From an uncultured Flavobacteriaceae bacterium (GTDB lineage: Bacteria; Bacteroidota; Bacteroidia; Flavobacteriales; Flavobacteriaceae), in contig CANMLX010000001.1 in assembly GCA_947498845.1 (NCBI GenBank), positions 124,001 to 188,000 of the forward strand: a DNA stretch of 64,000 nt, given 5' to 3'. Numbering within the stretch: the first letter of the stretch is position 1; each line of letters begins with the position of its first letter. Positions 43,147 through 50,340 of this stretch are shown here, in pieces. The notes beneath the pieces were generated by a model. It had not been told where the DNA came from. It ran no database searches and was given only the letters and a program-made list of their open reading frames with translations. The position numbers were made by a program, and so were the translations under genes.

Positions 43147-45393
43147 TTGAAAAAACAGACAATCATACTAGTTCTATTTTTATTATTCTTAGCATTGGTT
43201 AAGGCGCAAAACACAGAACAGAAAGGAAATAAACCAAAAGTAGGTTTAGTGTTAAGTGGTGGTGGTGCAAAAGGTTTGGCTCACATAGGTGTGCTAAAAG
43301 TTATAGATAGTTTAGGGATAAAGATAGACTATATCGCAGGTACAAGTATGGGCGCTATTATAGGTTCTTTATATGCCTCTGGATATACAGGAAAAGAATT
43401 AGATTCTATTTTTAACGCAGTAGATTTTGATGCTATTATAAATGATGAGCTCCCTAGAGAAACCAAAGCCTTTTCAGAGAGAAATAACTCCGAGCGTTAT
43501 GCAATTACGCTGCCTTTTGATAATTATAAGCTTAAATTACCTTCAGCATTATCAAGAGGTCAAAACACGTATAACTTACTGTCAAGATTAATGCTTCATG
43601 TTAATGGTGTTAATTGGTTTAAACATTTGCCTATTCCCTTTTTTTGTGTGGCTACAGATATTGAAACAGGTAAAGCTATAATTTTAGATAAAGGCAATTT
43701 AGCGCAGGCCGTTATGGCAAGTGGTGCTTTGCCTTCATTGTTTCAGCCAGTTGTTATAGATAATCAAGTGCTAATAGATGGCGGTGTTGTGAATAACTAT
43801 CCAATTTCAGAATTAAGAGACAAGGGTATGGATATTATAATAGGGGTTGATGTTCAAGATGATTTAATGAATAGGGAAGAGCTAACCTCTGCCCCAGATG
43901 TTTTGTTGCAAATAAATAATTTTAGAACGATCAATGCAATGAAACGTAAATATAAACTAACCGATATTTATTTAAAACCAGATATTAAAGATTTTACAGT
44001 GGTTTCTTTTGATGAAGGGAATGCTATAATAAAAAAGGGAGAAGAAATTGCTATTGAGAATGTTAATATTTTAAAGTATTTGCTTAAAAAACAAGAGGAT
44101 ACTTCTGGTAACAAGGTAATTAGAAAAGTAGAAAATAATAATATCAAAATAAGTAATATTAAAATTGAAGGAAACAAGCGTTATACACGTTCCTATGTGC
44201 TTGGAAAACTAAAGCTTAAAAAGAAAGATACGTTGCGCTATAAAGCTTTAGTAAGAGGCATTAACTCGTTAATAGCAACAAATAATTTCGATTCGTTTTA
44301 TTATCAATTAAAACCCACTACAGAAGCTAATAATTACAATTTACATGCAAAGGTAAAGGAGTCTGATATTACAACGTTTCTCAAATTAGGTGTTCATTAT
44401 GACGATTTGTACAAAAGTGCAGTTTTGGTAAACTTAACCAAAAAACGGCTTTTGTTTAATAATGATGAGGCATCATTAGATTTTATTTTAGGGGACAATG
44501 TTCGGTATAATTTTAACTACTTAATAGATAAAGGGTTTTATTGGAGTATTGGGCTTAGCTCTAGGTTTAATAATTTTAATAAAAGTGTAAGTGCAGATTT
44601 GCTATTGGGTGAAGAGCAGATAGAAGCATCTGGACTAAATAAAGTAGCAGTAGACTTACAGGATCAAACAAATCAACTATACCTACAAACCTTATTTAGA
44701 AAAGATTTTGCATTAAAGTTTGGTTTTGAGCACAAACGCTTAAAGGTAAAGTCTGAGACCTTTACAGTTAATCAGGGAACAGATGATTTTATTTTTGAGA
44801 ACACAGATTATTTTAGTCTTTTTGGAAATTTGAGGCTGGACACATACGATAATATCTATTTTCCTAAAAAGGGAATTTACTTTAATGGGAACTTGCATAC
44901 ATATTTGTTTGCTTCCAGATTTAATTTTGATTTTGAAAATTTTTCAATGTTTAAAGCCGATGCAGGATATGCTTTTAGTGTTAGTGATAAGTTGTCGTTT
45001 AATTTTGAAGCTAATGGAGGATTAAAAGTAGGAGATAAATCTACTCAAACATTAGATTTTTCTTTGGGAGGCTACGGAAATAATTTAATTAATAATTTTG
45101 AACCCTTTTTAGGTTACGACTTTTTATCTATATCGGGCAATAACTTTATTAAAGCCTACGCGAGAGCCGATTTTGAGGTTTTTAAAAAACACCATCTTCA
45201 GTTAGAAGCCAATTGGGCCAATGTTGGTGACGATATATTCGAAACAGGAACCTGGTTGTCTTTACCAGATTATCGGGGCTATGGCTTGGGGTATGGTGTA
45301 GAAACCTTTGTAGGACCTATAGAGATAAAATATAGTTATTCCCCTGAATCAAAAGCGGGCTTTTGGTTTTTTAATTTGGGTTTTTGGTTTTAG
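43147..45393 (+). CDS. patatin-like phospholipase with POTRA and outer-membrane barrel
   Basis: A 748-residue exported protein of the PlpD/RssA type. The TTG start at 43147 (8 bp after uvrC) gives a proper signal peptide ending VKAQ. The patatin domain (about 31-300) has the oxyanion loop GGGAKG (38-43), Ser67 in GTSMG and Asp211 in DGG, the complete catalytic dyad. A POTRA-like segment (ISNIKIEGNKRYTRSYVLGK, about 335-400) and a BamA/Omp85-type 16-strand barrel ending in WFFNLGFWF follow. It is thus a lipase that could secrete itself to the surface (type Vd, family knowledge). It is followed by a strong terminator. Confidence 0.92.
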   Translation: MKKQTIILVLFLLFLALVKAQNTEQKGNKPKVGLVLSGGGAKGLAHIGVLKVIDSLGIKIDYIAGTSMGAIIGSLYASGYTGKELDSIFNAVDFDAIINDELPRETKAFSERNNSERYAITLPFDNYKLKLPSALSRGQNTYNLLSRLMLHVNGVNWFKHLPIPFFCVATDIETGKAIILDKGNLAQAVMASGALPSLFQPVVIDNQVLIDGGVVNNYPISELRDKGMDIIIGVDVQDDLMNREELTSAPDVLLQINNFRTINAMKRKYKLTDIYLKPDIKDFTVVSFDEGNAIIKKGEEIAIENVNILKYLLKKQEDTSGNKVIRKVENNNIKISNIKIEGNKRYTRSYVLGKLKLKKKDTLRYKALVRGINSLIATNNFDSFYYQLKPTTEANNYNLHAKVKESDITTFLKLGVHYDDLYKSAVLVNLTKKRLLFNNDEASLDFILGDNVRYNFNYLIDKGFYWSIGLSSRFNNFNKSVSADLLLGEEQIEASGLNKVAVDLQDQTNQLYLQTLFRKDFALKFGFEHKRLKVKSETFTVNQGTDDFIFENTDYFSLFGNLRLDTYDNIYFPKKGIYFNGNLHTYLFASRFNFDFENFSMFKADAGYAFSVSDKLSFNFEANGGLKVGDKSTQTLDFSLGGYGNNLINNFEPFLGYDFLSISGNNFIKAYARADFEVFKKHHLQLEANWANVGDDIFETGTWLSLPDYRGYGLGYGVETFVGPIEIKYSYSPESKAGFWFFNLGFWF

Positions 45394-45411
45394 CAACAAA
45401 AACGGTTAAAC

Positions 45412-45445
45412 AAAAAGAGCTTTACGTTTAAGCAAAGCTCTTTTT
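45412..45445. terminator. bidirectional terminator between patatin and amtB genes
   Basis: A perfect 12-bp stem, AAAAAGAGCTTT (45412-45423) with AAAGCTCTTTTT (45434-45445), 10-nt loop, with runs of A and T on each side. It serves the two convergent genes. Confidence 0.9.
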
Positions 45446-45454
45446 AAGTTTATA

Positions 45455-45516
45455 TAGTCTAGTAATCGAACAGTCCAACCAAGTCCAGTTAGTCTAACTT
45501 GTTCGGCTAAGTCTAG
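45455..45516. repeat. AGTCTAG/AGTCCA low-complexity repeat
   Basis: A short run of variant units (AGTCTAGTAATC, AGTCCAACCA, AGTCCAGTT, AGTCTAACTTG, AAGTCTAGCTAG) just downstream of the amtB stop. No ORF; similar in style to the repeat at 1820-1925. Confidence 0.4.
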
Positions 45517-46740
45517 CTAGTGATCATTCATACGGAAATCTGCATAAGCATCCATTCCATGTTCGTGAGCATCTAAACCTTCTAATTCTTCTTTCTCCGA
45601 AACTCTTATGCCCATAGTCGCTTTTAGTACATAAATAATAAGGAATGATGAGATTAGACATATTCCAGCATAACATAACACACCAATTAGTTGTGTAACA
45701 AAACTATGCTCAGCGTTAGTAGAAAATATTCCAACAGCTAAAGTTCCCCAAATACCACAAATTAAGTGTACTGCAATAGCGCCAACAGGATCATCTAATT
45801 TTAATTTGTCTACAAGACTAACTCCAAGTACTATAATAACGCCAGCAATAGCTCCAATTATTATGGCACTAGTAGGTGTTACCACATCTGCACTAGCAGT
45901 AATGCCTACCAAGCCACCTAAAATACCATTTAAGAACATGGTTAAATCCAAGTTTTTGTACATTATAGTAGATGTTAACATAGACACTATACCGCCAGCT
46001 GCTGCGGCCAAACAAGTGGTTACAAGAACTAAAGACGTTCCTCCTGGTTCGGCAGAAAGCACAGAGCCGCCGTTAAATCCAAACCAGCCTAACCATAAAA
46101 TGAGTACACCAGCAGTAGCTAAAGGGATGTTGTGACCCGGAATGGCTTGTGGTTTGCCATCTTTAAATTTCCCAATTCTGGCACCAAGTAACCAAACAGC
46201 AATTAAAGCAGCCCATCCTCCAACAGAGTGTACTAATGTAGAACCAGCAAAATCATGAAAACCCATGTCTTCTAAAAAACCACCACCCCATTTCCATGAG
46301 CCAGCAATAGGGTAAATTACCCCTACATATATGATTGTGAAAATCATAAAAGGGACTAATTTCATACGCTCGGCTACAGCTCCAGAAACAATGGTTGCGG
46401 CAGTTGCAGCAAACATGCCTTGAAATAAGAAATCTGTCCAATAGGTATAACCTTTATTATAGGTTAAATCTAAAAGGCCTTCAGCAGTTTTAGGTGAATC
46501 TAATCCAAAACCAGAAAAGCCTATAAAGCCATTAAAGTCTCCTGGGTACATTAAATTGAAGCCTATTAGGCAGTATAATAATAGACCTACAGTAATAATA
46601 AATATGTTTTTAAAAAGAATGTTTATAGTGTTTTTTTGTCGTGTTAAACCTATTTCTAAAAATGCAAAACCTAAATGCATAAAGAAAACTAGGGCTGTAC
46701 AGATCATCATCCATACATTATTGATTGGTAATTGTTCCAT
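45517..46740 (-). CDS. amtB: ammonium transporter (first paralogue)
   Basis: A 407-residue Amt-family channel with about eleven membrane helices. Signatures are AFLEIGLTRQKNTINI near the N-terminus, FQGMFAATAATIVSGAVAER, the pore region DFAGSTLVHSVGGWAALIAV with its conserved Asp-Phe-Ala-Gly and His, GWFGFNGGS and the twin-His region AVHLICGIWGTLAVG. The C-terminal tail (RVSEKEELEGLDAHEHGMDA) is the PII-responsive type. There is no cleavable leader of the enterobacterial kind. It lies 23 bp after the PII gene, the classic glnK-amtB pair. Confidence 0.95.
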   Translation of the reverse strand: MEQLPINNVWMMICTALVFFMHLGFAFLEIGLTRQKNTINILFKNIFIITVGLLLYCLIGFNLMYPGDFNGFIGFSGFGLDSPKTAEGLLDLTYNKGYTYWTDFLFQGMFAATAATIVSGAVAERMKLVPFMIFTIIYVGVIYPIAGSWKWGGGFLEDMGFHDFAGSTLVHSVGGWAALIAVWLLGARIGKFKDGKPQAIPGHNIPLATAGVLILWLGWFGFNGGSVLSAEPGGTSLVLVTTCLAAAAGGIVSMLTSTIMYKNLDLTMFLNGILGGLVGITASADVVTPTSAIIIGAIAGVIIVLGVSLVDKLKLDDPVGAIAVHLICGIWGTLAVGIFSTNAEHSFVTQLIGVLCYAGICLISSFLIIYVLKATMGIRVSEKEELEGLDAHEHGMDAYADFRMNDH

Positions 46741-46763
46741 ATTTTATGTTGTTATTGTTTATA

Positions 46764-47102
46764 TTATCTTAAAGTTTCTCCTCCTTTTTCTCCTGTTCTA
46801 ATACGGTAGCATTCTTCTACATTAGAAACAAAGATTTTACCATCGCCAACCTCACCAGTAGCAGCAGAATCTATAAGTGTTTTAACAGTAACATCAGCAA
46901 AATTATCGTTTACTACAATAGACAAATACCTACGTTGTATGTCGCTGGTGCTATAAGAAACGCCACGATATACATGGCCCTCTTTTTCGTTACCCAAACC
47001 AGTAACATCCCAATAAGAAAAGAAGTTTACACCAACACTGTGTAGGGCTTCTTTAACTTCCCGGTATTTGGATTTTCTAATAATTGCTTCAATTTTTTTC
47101 AT
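46764..47102 (-). CDS. glnK: PII nitrogen-regulatory protein (GlnK/GlnB)
   Basis: A 112-residue PII that senses 2-oxoglutarate, ATP and ADP and plugs AmtB. Key parts are MKKIEAIIRKSKYREVKEAL, the T-loop EGHVYRGVSYSTSDIQRRY with Tyr50 in the place of the uridylylated tyrosine, the B-loop TGEVGDGKIFV and the C-loop RIRTGEKG. The T-loop around the tip is unusual (SYSTSDIQ in place of EYMVDFLP), so whether it is uridylylated is open. I use glnK because the gene precedes amtB directly. A -7 box lies at 47132-47139. Confidence 0.93.
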   Translation of the reverse strand: MKKIEAIIRKSKYREVKEALHSVGVNFFSYWDVTGLGNEKEGHVYRGVSYSTSDIQRRYLSIVVNDNFADVTVKTLIDSAATGEVGDGKIFVSNVEECYRIRTGEKGGETLR

Positions 47103-47131
47103 ATTATTCTAATATTTTGATGGTTAGTGCT

Positions 47132-47139
47132 CAAAAATA
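47132..47139 (-). promoter_or_regulatory. candidate -7 box (TATTTTTG) of glnK-amtB
   Basis: The minus strand reads TATTTTTG, matching TAnnTTTG, 30 nt before the glnK ATG. The -33 region is occupied by the relic element described at 47170-47280 and has no TTTG at standard spacing. Confidence 0.4.
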
Positions 47140-47169
47140 GGGAAAAAAGATTACTTAATATTTTTGGCT

Positions 47170-47280
47170 ACACCAATTTTTAAATGAATGCATTGTAAAA
47201 TAAAATGATTGGCTTTGGAATTATATGAAACAGAAAAAATGAGTATGGAATAGTTACGGTTCTTCTTTATGTTGAAATGC
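47170..47280 (-). repeat. decayed third copy of the MITE-like element
   Basis: Read on the plus strand this matches the reverse complement of the element at 10161: CCAATTtTTAAATGAAT, then tTGTAAA, then TTTGGAATTATA, CAGAAAAAAT, TTACGGTTCTT and TTTATGTTGAA in the right order and spacing. Many substitutions are present, and the other inverted end is not recognisable. The 393-bp gap between glnK and the second amt gene therefore holds this relic plus the terminator at 47414 and no gene. Confidence 0.65.
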
Positions 47281-47413
47281 TTAACTGAAAGAGAATAGAA
47301 TTTCAAGATATACTTGCGAGCTATTATATTGAAAATAGTATGAATTCTTAGATGCTAAAAACGCAACAATTGATTTTGAACTATAGTAGAGAAGAAGAAA
47401 TAATGCTATAATG

Positions 47414-47444
47414 AAAAAGAGACTGTCTTTTGGGACAGCCTCTT
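47414..47444 (-). terminator. terminator downstream of the second amt gene
   Basis: On the minus strand AAGAGGCTGTC pairs with GACAGTCTCTT (11 bp including one G-U, 6-nt loop), followed by a run of U. It lies about 50 bp after the stop at 47496. Confidence 0.85.
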
Positions 47445-47495
47445 CTCAATCAAATTAAACTTTTATTTTAATTATGAATATAATTAGAATAAATT

Positions 47496-48770
47496 TTAGT
47501 CTTCAATTTCTCTTTGTCTCTTACCTGGGTAAGCTAAAGCGCCGTGTTCAGACAAGTCTAATCCTTCTATTTCTACTTTTTCAGAAACTCTAAGTCCTAC
47601 AGTTTTCTTAAGAATAAAAAGAAATATGAAAGAAGTTCCAAGTGCCCATACTGCATAAGCTAAAACACCTATTAACTGAGTGATAAATTGACTTGCTCCA
47701 CCACCATTAAAAAGTCCAATGCCAGTATCTCCATCAACACCCCAAAGACCAATAACTAAAGTACCCCAAGCACCAACTACACCATGTACAGACACAGCAC
47801 CTACGGCATCATCAATTTTTAATTTTTGTTCTATAAACTCCATAGAGAATACTACAATAATACCACCAACTAGACCAGCTAATATAGCACCACCGTCTGT
47901 CATGTTACCACAACCAGCAGTAATGGCTACTAAACCAGCTAAAGCGCCGTTTAATGTCATATCTAAATTTGGCTTTTTATACTTGATCCAAGAAATAAAT
48001 AAAGCACCTAATGCACCAGCAGCAGCAGCAAGATTTGTTACAAGTACTACTTTAGAAGCACCTACAGCATCGTCACCACCCCAAGCTAGTTGAGAACCAC
48101 CATTAAATCCAAACCATCCAAACCAAAGGATAAATACACCTAAAGCAGCTAATAATTTGTTGTGACCTGGTATAGAAACTGCTTTTCCTTCTGCAGTGTA
48201 TTTACCTAATCTTGGTCCAACTAAAATAGCAGCTATTAAAGCAGCCCATCCTCCTACAGAGTGAACAATTGAAGAACCTGCAAAATCGATAAAGCCTTTT
48301 TGAGCTAACCAACCATCACCGTTCCATTGCCATCCACCTGCTATTGGGTAAATTAATGCTGTAATAATTACAGAGAAAATAATATAAGTACCATATTTTG
48401 TTCTACCCGCTATAGCTCCAGATACAATTGTTGCTGCAGTAGCACAGAATACAGTTTGGAAAAATAAATCAGCTGGGTTACTAGTATCGTAGTACATTAA
48501 ACCACTCCATCCAATCCAACCACCAGTAGATCCATACATAAGAGAATATCCTATAAACCAGAATACTAATGATCCAACTGCAATATCTAAAACATTTTTC
48601 ATTGCAATGTTTACAACGTTTTTAGAACGTGTCATACCAGACTCCACTAACGTGAATCCTGCCTGCATTAAGAATACTAAGATACCTGAAATAAGCATCC
48701 AAAGCATTCCCATGTCGCCTTCTATTGCGGCGGTATCTTGAATTAATAGGGGCAATTTACCTATAGACAT
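47496..48770 (-). CDS. amt: ammonium transporter (second paralogue)
   Basis: A 424-residue Amt-family channel, paralogous to the gene at 45517. It shows FTLVESGMTRSKNVVNIAMK, FFQTVFCATAATIVSGAIAGR, DFAGSSIVHSVGGWAALIAA, GWFGFNGGSQLAWGGDDAVG and the twin-His region SVHGVVGAWGTLVIG, with a similar C-terminal tail (RVSEKVEIEGLDLSEHGALA). About eleven helices. It lies downstream of the porin-like gene, with a strong hairpin between them (48808-48842). It has no PII gene of its own and may share the neighbouring GlnK. Confidence 0.95.
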   Translation of the reverse strand: MSIGKLPLLIQDTAAIEGDMGMLWMLISGILVFLMQAGFTLVESGMTRSKNVVNIAMKNVLDIAVGSLVFWFIGYSLMYGSTGGWIGWSGLMYYDTSNPADLFFQTVFCATAATIVSGAIAGRTKYGTYIIFSVIITALIYPIAGGWQWNGDGWLAQKGFIDFAGSSIVHSVGGWAALIAAILVGPRLGKYTAEGKAVSIPGHNKLLAALGVFILWFGWFGFNGGSQLAWGGDDAVGASKVVLVTNLAAAAGALGALFISWIKYKKPNLDMTLNGALAGLVAITAGCGNMTDGGAILAGLVGGIIVVFSMEFIEQKLKIDDAVGAVSVHGVVGAWGTLVIGLWGVDGDTGIGLFNGGGASQFITQLIGVLAYAVWALGTSFIFLFILKKTVGLRVSEKVEIEGLDLSEHGALAYPGKRQREIED

Positions 48771-48807
48771 AATAATAATTGTTTTAAACGGTTAGTATTT
48801 AAATGAT

Positions 48808-48842
48808 ACAAAGCAAGTTCTTGATAAAAGAACTTGCTTTGT
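48808..48842 (-). terminator. strong hairpin between porin-like gene and amt
   Basis: A perfect 15-bp stem, ACAAAGCAAGTTCTT with AAGAACTTGCTTTGT, around a 5-nt loop. On the minus strand it comes 31 nt after the porin stop and 38 nt before the amt ATG. There is no clean U-tract after it, so it may be a partial terminator or attenuator, or protect the porin mRNA 3' end. Confidence 0.65.
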
Positions 48843-48872
48843 TCTTTGTGTTTTTTTGTTGCAATCCTATGA

Positions 48873-49877
48873 TTAGAACGCGTAGATAGCAGCTAAAGTA
48901 AATGCAGCTAAGCTATTGGTAGCTTCTCCGTCAGCATCTAAGAAAGGCTCAGCATCATTATTCCAAGAATCTAATCTAATTTCTGGCTTAATAGTTAAGT
49001 TTTCAATAGCGTAGCTTCCAGTTAAAGTTAAACCTAATACAGCAGGAAGGTCGTCAACATCTTTTTGGTGTGCTCCAAAATATTCACCTCTTAATCCTAA
49101 TCCAAAATCGTCAGACAAAGATAACTGAGGATATAATGCTACACCATAAAAACCAGCATCGTTACTAGTTTGGTATGCACCGTTGATACCTAAATAGAAA
49201 TCATCTGAGATATCAAATCCACCAGTATAATCGATTTCAAAGCCTAATACTTCATCATTATCATAGTATAAGTTTAAGTATTGCCCTTTATAACCTAACT
49301 GAGCACCCAAAGCATAATCACCAGTAGTGTTATTGTTTGTGTCTGTAGCATTCATTAAAGCTAACATTAAACTAAAATCATCAGATAAAGCAAAATCTGC
49401 TTTTAAACCTACATGAGAAAAAGGCCCGTTAGAAAATAAATGAGACGTACTGTAGTTAAAATTTCCTGTTGGAGAAATAACTTCATAACCTAAATACGTG
49501 TTAAAACGACCTATTGTTAATGTAGTTGCATCAGAAACATTCCAATAAGCATATAATTGATTTAGATAGTATCCTTCATTTCCTTGACCATTGTCTTGAC
49601 CAATAGCAGCATCTCCTCTAGGACCAAATACTAAATCAGCGACAACACCAGTACTTTTACCTTCGTAAGCAGCTATAATATTAGCCATTCCCAAAGCAAA
49701 ACCAGTTTCATCAGCAAATGAAGATCCAAAAGATTGTCCAGTATTATCCGATGCACTTAAATAAGTTTGGTAATAAGTGTCAATAGATCCACTGATAGAA
49801 ACTTTTTTAGCTTCTTCTTCCTGAGCAAACATAACTGTCGCTACTAAAAGCATTGTTAGAGTAAGTAATTTTTTCAT
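48873..49877 (-). CDS. outer-membrane porin-like beta-barrel protein
   Basis: A 334-residue protein with a signal peptide ending MFAQ (about residue 19), followed by alternating short amphipathic strands with aromatic girdle residues and ending in a C-terminal Phe (LAAIYAF), the usual outer-membrane insertion signal. The pattern (SISGSIDTYYQTYLSASDNT, TIGRFNTYLGYEVISPTGNF, KPEIRLDSW) matches the porin-like DUF1597/BBP2-type family that in Bacteroidota often sits beside ammonium transporters. Its placement between amt and gltB suggests passage of a nitrogen compound across the outer membrane; that is inference. Confidence 0.82.
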   Translation of the reverse strand: MKKLLTLTMLLVATVMFAQEEEAKKVSISGSIDTYYQTYLSASDNTGQSFGSSFADETGFALGMANIIAAYEGKSTGVVADLVFGPRGDAAIGQDNGQGNEGYYLNQLYAYWNVSDATTLTIGRFNTYLGYEVISPTGNFNYSTSHLFSNGPFSHVGLKADFALSDDFSLMLALMNATDTNNNTTGDYALGAQLGYKGQYLNLYYDNDEVLGFEIDYTGGFDISDDFYLGINGAYQTSNDAGFYGVALYPQLSLSDDFGLGLRGEYFGAHQKDVDDLPAVLGLTLTGSYAIENLTIKPEIRLDSWNNDAEPFLDADGEATNSLAAFTLAAIYAF

Positions 49878-49932
49878 AATGTTTAAATTTTGGTTATTAA
49901 ATTTTAAAATTTTTAATCTTAAAAGACGGGAG

Positions 49933-49940
49933 CAAAACTA
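49933..49940 (-). promoter_or_regulatory. candidate -7 box (TAGTTTTG) of the porin-like gene
   Basis: The minus strand reads TAGTTTTGC, matching TAnnTTTG, 56 nt upstream of the ATG at 49877. Immediately upstream, at 49956-49976, CCCCC-TAAAAAAAA-GGGGGG forms a G/C stem across the -33 position, which could hold an operator. Confidence 0.45.
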
Positions 49941-50296
49941 TGTAAAAAACATTTACCCCCTAAAAAAAAGGGGGGTGTTGTGTTAATTTTTGTTAATTTT
50001 TTAAATATTACCCTATTTTTTTAAAGGTATTAAGTTATTTTTTTGATTTTATGAGTTTTTAATAACCGAGGAATTTGAATAATTGTCAGAATTTAAGTGC
50101 TTTTGATGCTGTTCTTTAGGTAAAAATTAAGTTTCATTCACTTTAATTTGCATATTCTTATTTATGGTGAAATATTATCAATTGAATTTTTAATAAAATA
50201 ATTAGTTATAATTGCCAGATACCTATTTTAAAAGATAATTCGGTTAAAAAATCGAAATAATTATTTCCTCCTTATTATATATTTAAAATCAATAAC

Positions 50297-50304
50297 TACC
50301 TTTG
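50297..50304 (+). promoter_or_regulatory. candidate -7 box (TACCTTTG) of gltBD
   Basis: TACCTTTGCA fully matches TAnnTTTG. Transcription would start near 50310, downstream of the TTG at 50302, which rules that codon out as the gltB start. No clean -33 TTTG. Confidence 0.5.
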
Positions 50305-50340
50305 CATTTCGACGCTTTTTTTAAACCAAAAATGCAGATT

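Larger units (their letters stand above)
49878..50340. other. divergent intergenic region porin-like/gltB
   Basis: This 463-bp region holds the porin-like promoter (49933-49940), the C5/G6 stem at 49956-49976 and the gltB -7 box (50297-50304). Between about 49985 and 50290 I see very AT-rich sequence with no ORF, RNA gene or clear repeat. Confidence 0.6.
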
